A DNA stretch of 64,000 bases, taken from positions 18,750,001-18,814,000 of the forward strand of contig NC_083388.1 of the NCBI RefSeq assembly GCF_031755915.1, written 5' to 3'. Below are positions 53,101-64,000 of the stretch, in pieces (position 1 is the stretch's first letter; each line of letters opens with the position of its first letter). The notes beneath the pieces were generated by a model that worked only from the letters and a program-made list of their open reading frames with translations, ran no database searches and was not told the DNA's origin. The position numbers were made by a program, and so were the translations under genes. The stretch is from Ziziphus jujuba. Its lineage: Eukaryota > Streptophyta > Magnoliopsida > Rosales > Rhamnaceae.

Positions 53101-54928
53101 AAAGCTTCCGTTATCACTATCCAATTCCTCAAGATAATAGGGTTACCTTCTCAAGGCACCCTTAAGAAACTCCCGTTTCACTTCAAAGTGGTAGCAGGTA
53201 TGTTCTGTTTCTGTGTATGCATTTGATGACCCTCCATGTTTGGACAAGTAACTATCATACTAGCAAAGAAAAGAGTCAAACTGGCAGCCGAACTATAATG
53301 ATATCATCTTACATATATAGTCTCTTCAAGTATATGTTAGCGCTTACGAAATGAAAAGTTAAAATAATTACAAAAATCCTTGTTTCTCAAGGCATTCTAT
53401 ACTTCAAGGGTATAACAAGTGGAGTGGAAGCAGCCAAACAGATGTGTGCAAGCAAGTGGCCCACATAAGGACCTAGTTCTCTACTATTGTTGAGCAGGTG
53501 AGCCGATGATCTTGCTAAAAGAATGACCTTTTTGCCAGGTTATGTGCAAATCATTCTATTCATGATAAAATCATGCAGTTAACAGCTAACACTAACATTA
53601 TCTCAACAAACCTCATCTAATATGAATTTACAAATAGGATTTTGTCATATCCACCATGCACCTAAACCCTAAACTGGAAAAGGAACAAGAAGAATCAATT
53701 TTCATGTTTCATTTTGCTTAAAAGAATTGAGTTAATATGCAACATGGATAAACAGACCTCATTTTCATCTGGAAAATCAGTACTCCCCATGAAGAGCATG
53801 TGTTCTACAGAACAAAACGCAAAAACAAAATCATGAGAAATGTTATGAATGAACAAAGATTAACTAGATAAAAATCAATAACACCAATCCCCCCGGGGGG
53901 GTAAAAAAACCATACACACCCAGATATTGAAACTCCAAAAGAAGCTCATCCATTTTAGAGAACAAACAAGAAAAGAAACACATGTCCGTTTATTAAATTA
54001 TAAACAAACCTAGAAAGTGAGCAAGCCCCTGCGCCTCAAAAGGATCAGAAAAGCTGCCTACTCCGACACACATCGCAGCTGCAGCCTGCAAAGAAAATCA
54101 TGCACCTCTAATTATATAATTAAATCAAACTCTGATACTACTTCTTAATAAATAACCTTAAAAAATAAAATAAACAAATCAATCATATCGTACTAGCTCC
54201 ATCAGAAGGACAAAGAAGTGGAACAGGTTACATGTTACACTGAGGATTTGATAATAAATATCTTAAAGCCCGCATCAAGTTTTGAAAATGATTAATAGAA
54301 GCAGTATAATTTCTAAAAAGAGTCAACATGAGGTACAATGTGTCATAAACCGGACAACTTCGAAATCTCAAAATATTCCCACCAAGCCCAACTCATGCAT
54401 TAGGAACCAAATTTCCAATTTCATATTAAAAGCAGCAACTTTGAGGTCACTTCTTCTGAGCATCCAGTATTGCATAATCGAAACCAACAATTAGTTTGCT
54501 AACCTTTCACAAATCCCAACAATCAAAAGGAGATTTTTAAAGTTATCTGCAACAAAATCTTCCAAAAAGAAAAATGGGTAATTGCAGATTTCCAATGTAA
54601 AAGACAAAAGACAAACCTTCTTAGTCTGAGCAGCAACTCCTTTTCCCTTCCCTTTCACTTCATTATCCTCCTCACCTTCATCTTCTTCATCATCTTCATC
54701 TTCTTCGTCTTCATCTTCACAATCCTCACTTTCCTCTCCATCACAATCATCATCCTCACACTCCATATCTTCTGCTTCGCTGTGTTGGGGAGGACCATCT
54801 GGGTATATTTCCGGATCATGAACTATCAATGCAGTGAGGCCATTTTCGAGCTGGATAACTCTGTATAATCGCCTATCACTCGCAGACTTCACTACGATAT
54901 CGTCGGAGGAGAAAACGCAGCGACCCAT
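45791..54928 (-). CDS. Nardilysin-like zinc metalloprotease (M16 family)
   Basis: Nineteen minus-strand exons close in frame to 3,075 bases (1024 aa): 54617-54928, 54010-54085, 53758-53804, 53147-53259, 52863-52936, 52629-52724, 52420-52539, 51264-51497, 50838-50986, 50431-50587, 49966-50118, 49135-49514, 48265-48414, 47982-48164, 47456-47659, 47209-47315, 46673-46826, 46149-46270, 45791-46034. The inverted zinc motif is H127-F-L-E130-H131 (HFLEHMLFMG); the third ligand is E208 (EREVLAVDSEF). An acidic insert at residues 51-90 (runs of Asp/Glu), followed by a Lys/Gly linker, is the nardilysin hallmark separating it from insulin-degrading enzyme. Length and the ending FYPSLC fit plant nardilysin-like proteins. 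It should cleave peptides at basic sites, probably in the cytosol (family knowledge). No damage is seen. Confidence 0.95.
47102..47132. repeat. 31-base G homopolymer in a nardilysin intron
   Basis: An A run is followed by 31 G, then tggggaagggaatgagggg, in intron 16 (between exons 47209-47315 and 46673-46826). On the transcript strand it is a C run. The plus strand has strong G-quadruplex potential. Exact length in the genome is doubtful, since such runs are hard to sequence. Confidence 0.9.
48919..48986. repeat. 34-bp tandem duplication in nardilysin intron 12
   Basis: Copies 48919-48952 and 48953-48986 start tcctatgaactgg and differ at only a few positions. Confidence 0.85.
51502..51565. 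repeat. 31-33 bp tandem duplication beside a splice acceptor
   Basis: agcaatgagatgtatcatga starts at 51502 and again at 51533, directly upstream (in transcript sense) of the exon 8 acceptor at 51498-51499 in intron 7. Confidence 0.85.
51694..51865. mobile_element. MITE-like hairpin element in nardilysin intron 7
   Basis: A 172-base unit with inverted arms 51694-51745 and 51814-51865 (GGTAGAAAATGAATTGCACT... and its reverse complement) showing one visible mismatch in 52 bases. The left arm's inner part is repeated once more at about 51757-51790. Size and shape fit a small non-autonomous DNA transposon. No certain target duplication is seen, so a simple inverted duplication is the alternative. 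Confidence 0.65.
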
Positions 54929-55137
54929 TTTTTATTTTTTTGTGTTTATCAGTGTAGAGAGACTGAAACGTACTCTGTGGGCTTAAGTAAACCTCTCTCT
55001 CTCTCTCTCTCTTTCTCGCCTCTCTCGTCCAACAGAACCAACCTAATACTACTATATATAAAGGAATTTTTACTGAAGAAGTTCGATCTCTTGGAACTTG
55101 TGGGAAAGTACTAATGTAACTAGGTTTTTACAGTGTC

Positions 55138-55171
<34 letters not shown>

Positions 55172-56540
55172 AGTGTAACCAGGTTTTTACTGTGTCCAAA
55201 AATAAAATAACATAAAGTATAACTCGATACAATTTATATATGAAAAGGCCAAAAAAAAAAAAAAAAAAGACGTCATTATAATGGATTCCCCCAAAAAAAA
55301 AAAAAAATTACCAGCAGAATGAAGTGGGGTTTAAACCAAGAAAAAACACTACTCTTCTATGATGGTGGAAAAAAAATGTTTAACTTTGTATGTGGTGTCT
55401 TTATTTTTACTCGGTAGTATTATAAACATTCAAATATGTACTAAAAACATTTACCAAAGAATGCGTATTAATATATTATTATATTTTATATTTTAAATAG
55501 ATAAAAAATAATTATTAAATCTTGTTGTATGTGTTATTTTATAAATAAATTTAATGGATATTTTGATTGTACATTATAATGCTCCATTTAATTACAAGTG
55601 TTATTAGGTTGGGTAATATTTTTAATAACTTTAGTATTATTATTTTTAACTTCTCTTTGAATATTTTAATAATATTTTTAACCACTTTTTTTTTTAAAAA
55701 TTTTGCCTTGAATTTAATATTTTTGACCAAAAAAAAAATATTATCTATTGGTACAAATCCTGACCAAAATTAGGAATTCAATTGAATAGGTTGAACTTGA
55801 AACTAAAACTAACATTAAGATACTTTATTAAAAAATTGAAAATATATGGGCCACTATTAATGAGAGTACCAAAAGTATGGTTAATATTCAAGCAAAAAAA
55901 AAAAAAAAGAAGTATGGTTAATAATAAAAAGAAGAAAATATTTTTTTAATTAAAAAAAAAAAAGGAAAAGATTCGAAAACAGGTTTTTTGTACTTTTCAT
56001 CCATAGTTCAATTTATCTACATGAGCTTAATGTTAAAGCAATTCCCCTTTTGAACCATATTCACCAAAAAAAAAAAAAAAAAAAAAATTCCCTCTTTGAA
56101 CTATTGCATAATCTGTGGGGAGTCAAAACCCATGGCTTTTGATATAAAAAATAAAAAAATAAAAGGTGCATTGGCTTTCCTTCAGTGGTGACCAAAATTA
56201 TTTTTTTTCTTGAATAAAATGACCAAAATTTGGGTACACCACTTTCAATATAAAAATAAAAAAATTATTATATAAAATATCAAATTGCCAAAAGTTTTTC
56301 TATAGGGTTTGGTGGATTTATCAGTTAATATTCAAATTGATTAATATATATATATATATATATTTAAATTATAATATTATACAATATTTTGTCAATATTA
56401 TATTTAAAGTTTTATTCAGAAATAGTTCATATTTATCTTTATATTAGACAACGTTATCATTTTCCAATAAGAAGTTTCTATAGGGGATAACCATTTGATA
56501 CCATTGAACATGTCAAAGAGGAAAAAAATTAAAATGAGTA
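54929..56540. other. Nardilysin promoter side and AT-rich spacer
   Basis: A CT run at about 54992-55013 is probably in the 5' leader. 55116-55197 is a duplicated 23-mer around a poly(A) run. Many further A runs follow (55254-55268, 55297-55307, 56066-56086), and TA repeats at 56347-56362. No gene seen. Confidence 0.55.
55116..55197. repeat. 23-bp direct repeat flanking a 30-base poly(A)
   Basis: gtaactaggtttttacagtg (55116-55138) and gtaaccaggtttttactgtg (55175-55197), with two mismatches, flank A at 55141-55170. It could be a target duplication around a retroposed tail or slippage. Confidence 0.75.
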
Positions 56541-56712
56541 AAAATAAAGGATTAGCTAAGAGGTTTTTCGTGTGAGAGGTTTCTAACGAAGGGTTAGTTG
56601 TTTTCGCTGGCAGTGATTTTTCTAAAATTTTTGTGTGGTGGTGTGCACTCTCAGGATTTGATTCCTATCTTCTAAGTTTGGTGTTTTTGTGATGTCTGAA
56701 CAATAGAAGAAT

Positions 56713-57351
56713 ATGAATACAAAAGAGAGTAGAGTTGACGAACAAGGCTTATTACCACATCTCGAACTCACAGCAGATGGGGAGGAGGCAACACAAAAAT
56801 CTAACCTGACCTTGGTCGGAAGGATCATCTCTGAAAAATCAATCAAGCAACATATAATTCAACTGATTCCCAAACAGATCTGGTTTACACAAGATTTAGT
56901 CAAGATGGACCAAATTAATGGGAACACCTTTTTATTTTCTTTCAAGACGGTTTCAGACTGAGCTCGAGTATGGATCCGACAACCCTGGATGATAAATGGT
57001 GCCCACCTATCACTCAAAGAGTGGAATCCACATATGTCTTTGAGAGATTTTGATTTTTCACACTCCACTTCCTGGGTGCAAATACATGGATTACCAGTGC
57101 AGTTTATGAATAAAGAGAATGCTTTTAAGATTGGAAGTTTGTTTAAAGAGGTGCTACAAGTTGAAGACGGTACAAAGAAGAATGCTATGGGTTTGAAATA
57201 CATGTGGCTCCAAGTGGAGATCGACATAGCAAAGCCTTTACTTATTGGATTCTTCCAGAAAATTGGCAATGGCAAAGTGTGGATTCAATTTTGCTATGAA
57301 AACGTGGGAGATTTTTGTTATAATTGTGGAATCTTGGGACATCTCAGATAG
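56713..57351 (+). pseudogene. LINE ORF1 remnant (DUF4283 and CCHC-type zinc knuckle)
   Basis: One frame from MNTKESRVDEQG reads through a TGA at 56959-56961 into a DUF4283-like domain (ARVWIRQPWMINGAHLSLKEW..., TSWVQIHGLP) and a CYNCGILGH knuckle, then hits a stop at 57349. The nucleic-acid-binding role comes from the family. Downstream to about 58380 only fragments of the C-terminal part are open. Confidence 0.8.
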
Positions 57352-58405
57352 TTCTGCAAGACCCGAAAACTTACCTCGCTTGACATCGATGGAGACGCTT
57401 ATGGAGTCTAGCTGAGAGCAGAGGAGGAGCCTTCTCTGTTGTCCAAGAGGGACATTTCTTACGCAGATTCGAAAATCCCAGAAGGGATTTTTTTGACTCA
57501 CTATCCAGTGAAGAATAAGAAGGGAAGGAAGAAGGGCAAATAACAGAACCAGATGATGAAATTAACCTAGATAATGATAAGGAGAAAAGAGGAACGGCAA
57601 CTCAGAGGGAGTCTTCCGCACCGTTCATCAGAAATGACCAAGTCAAAGTACAGGAATCTCTAGGAGATCCAATCTGCTCGGGATTAGGGGAAGCTACACA
57701 CAGCAATCCTAGGGTTAGAAGGGGGATGGGGCTGGTGTCAAAAGGTTCTGACAACGAACAGCCCTCTATGGCAACCCATCACCCTAGTGCTCAGTATGAG
57801 CTTGATTCTTTTTCAAAATTCAAACGGACTTGTGAAGGAGTGGAGGCAGATAGAGCAAATAGGAGAGTCTCTTCTGACATAAAGATTAACCCTAGCTCAA
57901 AATTGAGTGAGAAATAGCGGCTGGAAGTCAGCAGGGGGAAGCAGGGCATGAGTGACAAGGAAAAGGCGAGCAAAGTAAGGGATACTCGATTTGCGGGCCT
58001 AAATAGAAAGACTAGAGAGAATAGGCTACCGTTGCATATTAATGGGCTTCGGGGGGTACTTCATTCATTTGGAGACTGAGGCCCACATTCATGAGCCTTG
58101 TCAGTTGGAGGACCAATGTACAAATAAACAAGATAAGATGAGTAATGTGGGCTTTGCTTGTTTGATGGACCAACCATCCTTGGATCAACACATACCTAGT
58201 GAAATGCCTTTCGCCAACGACAAACTAATGGCTAATCACTTATCCACCAGCCTAACATTGCCTAAAGTACGATTGAAAAAAAGAGCCAGAGGGATAAAAT
58301 TAATGGAGACGAGGGAGGAAGTTTGCAAACCAAGAAATAATGAGGAGATTGAGATCGATCTAAATCGGCCGAGTAGGCGGACCTAACCATGCCCCCACCG
58401 CAGCC

Positions 58406-59771
58406 ATGAGTATATTATCGTGGAACTGTTGAGGGGTGGGGAGAAAATCGATAGTTTGGGCTCTCAGAGCCCTTGTGCAATAATACTCTCTGCGGGGATA
58501 TTTCTTTCCGAAACGAAGGCTCAAAAGGAGAAAATGGAAAGAATTGGAAAGAAGCTAGCTTTTGAAAACTCTTTTATCATTGAAGCTGCCAATAAGAAAG
58601 GAGGGTTGGCAATCTTTTGGAATCAAAGTTGGCATTGGTCGGTGTTTTCAGTTTCAAATGGCTTTATAGGTGTGAAGGTGGCGTCAGAACGAGAGAGTGA
58701 TTGGGCGATTTGGTTCTGTCATTGCCCAGCGGAACAAACAGTTAAGAAGGTGTTTTGGGAGGATTTAACTAAATTGGTGAACTCTGGTCCTAGCTCTTGG
58801 GTATGTCTAGGAGATTTTAACGATGTAACGAGCCAAGTAGAGAAAAAGGGGGGATGACCAGTGTCTGAGAAATTAAATGCCTTTCTGTGAAATTTTATGT
58901 ATGAAGTAGGAGCCATTGACTGGGGGTTCCATGGTAAACCTTTTACATGGTGCAACAAAAGAGGAGGTCATGCTAACATTAGAGAAAGACTGGACAGGGT
59001 GTTAGTAAGCCCGGAATAGAGAACAAGCTTTGAAAAAGCAGGGGTTGTTCATCTCTCTAGTGCGAGCTCGGATCACATCCCAATTCAACTGACCCTGAAT
59101 CTTGACCATCGAACATAGGTACGACCTTCTAGATCTCTTGAAATATAAACATGAGATAGTTTGTGCAGGGAAGTGGTGCTTTCTGCTTGGTTCAAAGGGG
59201 ACTCCAGAGAATGTGTTGCTTAGGTGAGATACAAGTTACATAGTACAACATTAGCTCTTAAGAAATGGAACAGAAATATTTTTGGCTTTTGTCAAACGAG
59301 GATAAAGGAACTGGAAGAGAAAATTCAATGGGTGCAAGGATTAGATCCTTCTCAGGAGACCCTGTGGGAGGAAAGGAATCTTCAACTAAATTAGATGAAT
59401 GGAGGAAACGAGTGGAGATCATGTGGAGACAGAAATCCCGGGAATTGTGGCTCACAATAGGGGATAAAAACTCAAAGTTCTTTCATGCAACTACAATAAC
59501 AAATAGAAGGAAGCTTTTCATTCCAGCGCTGAAGGATGGAAATGGTTGTTAGAAAGAGTCTAGCGAGGAAATTGGATCGCTACTGATGGAGGAATTCACA
59601 AAACTTTTTACAGCAGAGGATCTGCAAAGAAGTGAAAACCTAGGTGAATTTATTCAAGTCACAGTGACCAAGGAAGAGAATGAAAATCTGGAAGCGATAC
59701 TAACTGCGCTTGAAGTTTGGAACGTGGTAAAGAATTTTCATCCAACGAAGACCCCTAGTCCAGACGGCATG
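58406..59771 (+). pseudogene. LINE ORF2, endonuclease and start of reverse transcriptase
   Basis: MSILSWNC at 58406 is followed at once by TGA. After a frameshift the APE-like endonuclease continues (58480-58857, with WVCLGDFND), then, past further stops, DWGFHGKPFTW and the SDH motif near 59070. 59265-59822 carries the connecting region and the RT opening FHPTKTPSPDGM, cut at 59771 by the solo LTR. Confidence 0.85.
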
Positions 59772-62676
59772 TGTAACACCCCGTCCCGAATCATGTCGGA
59801 ATTTTTGCACTTTGACCGTTGACCGTTGACCGAAGGGGTCAAAAGTTGACTTTTTGTTCCGGTTGGAATTCTAGGTTGACTGAGGTACCGTTACGAAGTA
59901 CACGTTGGCACGAGTTCGTAGACTGGTAGCACATTGAAAACGGAGCTACGGTTTGAAAGTTTTGAGCAAAACAAGTTGAGGTCCAAACTGTCCAAGGGGT
60001 GCCGGAGTTGACTTTTTATTCATGCAAGGTTGAGCTTTGACTCATGCATGGTTGTGAAGTGCTCGTCGATACGAGTCCGTAGACTAGCGGCACGTCCGAT
60101 TTGGACATGTGGTTTGAAAGTTATGGACCTGTAGAGTTTTTCAAATACCGTATTATTTTAATATTATTTTTACACGCATAACGATGTGCCACGTGTGATT
60201 TAATGAAGGTGACCATGTGTCACCATGGTGAAATGTCACATGTCAACCATGTGTAAAATCAAATTATTTTATTAGTATTTTAAATAATAATATTATTATT
60301 AATATTATTTAATTAATTTTAAATCATTTCTTTTTATTTTCCTTTTTCTTTTTCTTTTCTTTTTTCTTTTTCTTTTCTTTTCCCCACGTGGGAAAAACAC
60401 CTCCTTCTCTTCTCTTTTTCTTTTTTTCTTTTTTTTTTCTTTTTTTCCCTTCTTCTTCCCCGAGCCATCAAAACACCAACAGTTATTTTTCTCTCTCTCT
60501 CTCTCTCTCTCTCTCCTTTGACTCTCTCCCTCTCTCTCTTTGACCGGCGTTTGGCCGGATTTCAGTAGCCGGAATGCCACATGCGCCGGCCACTGGCGAA
60601 GCCCACCTCGCCGCGATCTCGACCCCCAAATTTCCCGGCCTGTCGCCGCCGGACGCGCTCAGATCGGGCCGGTGAAGCTGGCGGCGGCCGGTTATGTTTT
60701 TCCGGCGATTTCGCCGTATTCCGGCCAGCCCAGTCCGAATTAAACCCCTCTCCCCCTATTTTTGACCCCTCTGAGTCCAAATATGGCCTCCAATCTCAAA
60801 AATTCAAAGCGATTTGCGAGATACGAGAAATTGAAAACCGGTCGAAGCTTTCCGGCCACTTCCGGCGGAATTGGGGTCGATGGAGACCGGATTGGTAATC
60901 CTCATCGCTCAAGCTTCGATTCGGTATATTATTCGCCTATTTTGGATAACGTTTGTGTTTGACCCCCCGGGTACTGGGTATTATTTACCCAAATAAAATA
61001 TTAATTTATTTGACTGTCTGTGAATTTTGTTCTAGGAGCACGGGTGAGTCATGGAATTGATCCCATAGTGGATCGTGGTTTAATTGCGTGCTCCAGGTGA
61101 GTGACCCACCTTCAAATTAAATTTTGAGAATTTAATTGGTGAATATTATGTGTGATTTAAATATTGGAATTTAAATTTTATGTGCCAAATAATTATTTGA
61201 TTTATTGTGGATTTATTGGTGAATTTATTGGATTTAAGAAAATGTGCATTCTATAAAATTATGCCATGTGAAATTATTTTATGGTTTTGAGGATTTTGAA
61301 ATTCGTGTGGTTTTAATATTAAATCGGGCACGATTTGATTTTCAAATATTTCAAGGAAGATATTTGCTCATGTTGGTGATTTCAATTTTTTTTATAAAAT
61401 ATGCCCATGGAATATTTTGAGATTTGATTATTATATTTCGAGAATTATTTATGCTATTGGGAAAATGTGGATATTTGAATTGGTGGATTTGGGAGTTGGT
61501 GGATTTGAAAATTATGGAATTTATGGTATTGATTATAAAGAAATTGTGGAAAATTTCCCGGTTCAAGCGGATGGAATATACCCGTTGTGTTTATGCAAAA
61601 GTGTGAGTTTTGATATATAAATTCAATATGTGGATTTTATGATTTTTAGATGCACCGTGCACGTACTGGTGTTCTGATTTTATGTGATATGGTTAGTGTG
61701 CACACGGTTATAATTAGCGCGCAGGTGGGTGTGAGTAGCGCGCAGGTGATATTATGAGGTTGTCCTGTGGTTGCCATCGGATGAGGGTGGCCACCCCCCC
61801 ATGGCCGGGACACCAGGTTAGCAGCGGCGCAGTGGGACGCCACGCGACCGTATGCCGGTTTCTTTCTATAACCTCCTGTCTGGTGGTACTTTGGGACGCT
61901 GGGTACTGTTGGCGCCACTGGTATATAGTGGGTGCATCAAATGATTTTCAGAACTGTGTTTTAAAAATAAAATGTTTGGAAACTGTATTGGAATTAAAAA
62001 TATAATTATTACTGTTCTGGTATTTATTTGATGTCTTGGTTTTCGGGGATTACGAACAAGGGTTTTGTGAAAAGGTTTTAAAAGGGGAACTTTTCCAACT
62101 GAGAGAATTGTAAGGGTTTTGAGAGAAATTATTATTTCCAATTAATTATTATCTATCTACTTATTACAGTGGTATTATATTGTATAGTAGATAGGGTCAC
62201 TCACTGAGATGATTAGCATCTCACACTCTTAAATTCCGTTCCCCTAGGTTCAGGTTGGAGACGTTGATTGTCCGGGGCGAGCCCGACGTCTCAGTTCGTT
62301 GCCGAAGTTCAAGAAGTTTTTCTTCCCTTTTTCCTCTTCATCTTGTATTGCTTTTTATCTGTCATTGTATAAATTTCACATTTATCTGTATAATGCTCTG
62401 TATACTGTATTGGACGTGTAGTTGTTCTTTATGCACTGGGTTGCTGCTGTTGTTTTATTTTGAAGTGCTGCAATTTGTGGAACCAACTTGTAGTTTGTGG
62501 GAGGAATAAGGGGATGATTATAGAAGTGTGTTTTCAGTGCAGGTAAAATTTGTGGTTAGTCCATCCCTTAGGGGAGGCTCTGCCGGATTTTCCGTGGAGG
62601 GTCCGATAGGGTTTCTCTGGGATCAGGGCTTGTCTAGGGTTCCGGGGAGGAATTCTGGACGGATCCTGACAGCATG
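59767..62676. mobile_element. 2,900-bp solo LTR (Ty3/gypsy type) with GCATG target duplication
   Basis: The unit 59772-62671 begins TGTAACACCCCGTCCCGA and ends GGATCCTGACA; GCATG occurs on both sides (59767-59771, 62672-62676). Outside it, LINE RT reading resumes exactly (PSPDGM | MPALFFQKYWDIVG). There is no gag-pol and no second LTR. The TGTAACACCCCG start and long size fit LTRs of chromovirus (Tekay-like) gypsy elements, which is family recognition and not proven. Inside are TTGACCG triplets (59816-59834), a pyrimidine tract (60327-60540) and a GC-rich block (60541-60900). Confidence 0.88.
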
Positions 62677-64000
62677 CCTGCACTATTTTTCCAAAAGTAC
62701 TGGGACATTGTTGGTGAGGATATGGTAGTCATGGTTCAAAATATTTTCCGCTCCGGGTTCCTCTCGAGAGTTATCAACCGATCCTTTATGGTGCTCATTC
62801 CGAAAGTTAATGGAGTTTCTAAATTCAAGTACCTCCGCCCAATTAGCCTATGCAACACCATACAAAATCAATTTAAAAATTTTGGCAGACAAAATCAAGC
62901 CCATTTTCAAGAAGCTTATTTCTCCGACACAAGCTACCTTTATGCTCGATAGATGGATTGGGGAAAATGTTGTTGTAGTAAATGAAGTTCTTCATTCAAT
63001 GAAGCGGAAGAAAGGTTTTTGGGGTTTACTTGGTATCAAAATAGATATGCAAAATGCATATGACATAGTGAATTGGGTGGTCCTGACCAGAATTCTCACT
63101 CTCTTTGGCTTTTCTGAAAAATGTGTTAAATTAATTCTTAACTGTATTTCTTCAGTTTCTATGGAGTTACTTCTAAATGGTAGTGTTTTCGGTACAATCT
63201 CGATGGAAAGAGAGTTGAGGCAAGGTGATCCTCTGTCACCTTTTCTGTTTATCATTATGATGGAGCTATTGTCAAGAATGCTGTTCAAATGGGAGCGCAA
63301 AAAGAAGTTCCATGGAGTGAAGCTTGGTCGGATGGCTCCTTCGATATCTCACTCGCTATTCACGGATGACCTTATAATTTTTTGCCGTGCAAATTTGGAG
63401 GAGGTTAGGAATATTAAAAGATGTTTACAGTTGTATTGTAAATGGTCGGGCCAAGATTTTAACAAAGAGAAATCGGGATGTTTCTTCTCCTTCAACGTTG
63501 AACTAAAGATTAAAGCAGCAATCAAAATATGCTTAGGCATGAAGGAAGTTGACAAGAGAGCTAAGCATATGGGTCTTCCCCTAACGGTGGGCAGAAGTAA
63601 AACAGTAGCGTTTGAAGAGTTAAAACAATGAGTTGAAATTAGATTCCAAGGTTGGAAAGCAAAGATTCTCTCACAAGCAGGGAGAGCCACCCTTATTAAA
63701 CATGTGGCAACATCTATCCCGGTTTACTCTATGTCCACTTTCCTTTTTCCAAAAAGGTGATGTGACAAGTTAGAGCAAAAGGCCAGAGCGTTCTTGTGGA
63801 AGAATGATCGTAGAATTGTGAAAGGTCCCAATCCCGTCCCCTAGAGATTAGTGTGCCAGCCGACGTCTAAAGGTGGTTTGAGTTTCGGGAATATTTGGAA
63901 TTTCAACAAAGCTCTTGTGGCTAAGCTTGGATGGAGTCTTGCCACGGAAGAAAACAAATTTTGGGTCCAAGCCCTCAAGGCTAAATATTTCCCTTATTTC
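62672..64000 (+). pseudogene. LINE ORF2 reverse transcriptase, continued
   Basis: Starts MPALFFQKYWDIVGEDM in register with the upstream half. A one-base frame change near 62860 leads into the main RT stretch 62810-63631: IKIDMQNAYDIVNW, LRQGDPLSPFLF, and FTDDLIIF where FADD is usual. After the stop at 63629 the frame continues in broken form ([25 protein letters not shown]) to the window end. Confidence 0.9.

Larger units (their letters stand above)
56541..64000 (+). mobile_element. Decayed L1-type LINE, interrupted by a solo LTR; runs off the window
   Basis: ORF1 remains (56713-57351), a spacer with low-similarity reading frames, endonuclease (58406 to about 59100) and reverse transcriptase (about 59586-59771 and 62672-63631, continuing degenerate to the window end) are in L1 order. 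Stops and frameshifts are frequent. The start is approximate because no 5' target duplication was found. The zf-RVT and RNase H ends lie beyond the window. Confidence 0.9.

Noticed and set aside
53889..53901. CCCCCCGGGGGGG palindrome in nardilysin intron 2
   Set aside because: Very short and without other structure; most likely chance or a homopolymer sequencing effect.
60305..60580. Lys/Arg-rich minus-strand frame within the solo LTR
   Set aside because: Low-complexity translation of a pyrimidine tract.

Overview
The window is nuclear DNA of a flowering plant, very probably a eudicot and plausibly a woody rosid. The genes have many small GT-AG exons in AT-rich introns, the products are plant-specific (alpha-expansin, UDP-xylose transporter, plant nardilysin-like protease), and the spacers hold Ty1/copia, LINE and solo-LTR sequence. 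The species cannot be told from the sequence. All exon maps here were made by eye from splice signals, frame closure and recognisable protein families.

Layout. 1.7-14.7 kb: two intact paralogues of a non-canonical nucleotidyltransferase (poly(A)/uridylyl polymerase-like, about 844 and 845 aa) sit tail to tail as a large inverted repeat with the same eight-exon structure. 17.6-20.0 kb (-): ribosomal protein eS26 with telo-box and site II promoter motifs. 21.1-23.1 kb (-): mitochondrial Mn superoxide dismutase, six exons. 24.0-27.3 kb (-): Golgi/ER UDP-xylose transporter, seven exons. 28.9-35.7 kb: a complete but disabled Ty1/copia element with 531-bp LTRs and a TATGG target duplication. Its 1.2-kb leader holds 21 ACGT cores followed by a TATA box. 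36.2-38.4 kb: a diverged direct duplication, one copy of which is split by a LINE 3' fragment with a poly(A) tail. 39.2-40.3 kb (-): alpha-expansin, three exons. 40.4-45.8 kb: gene-poor, with a 173-bp tandem duplication. 45.8-54.9 kb (-): nardilysin-like M16 metalloprotease, 19 exons, 1024 aa, with a 31-base G run and a MITE-like hairpin in introns. 56.5 kb to the end: a decayed L1-type LINE split in its reverse transcriptase by a 2,900-bp solo LTR with a GCATG target duplication.

The host genes are unrelated housekeeping or cell-wall genes with their own promoters; nothing suggests a cluster or a pathway. UDP-xylose transport and expansin both concern the cell wall, but that is likely chance. 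I saw no convincing new molecular system. The observations most worth a second look are the palindromic nucleotidyltransferase pair, the ACGT-array plus TATA promoter inside the copia leader, and the nested transposon structures.
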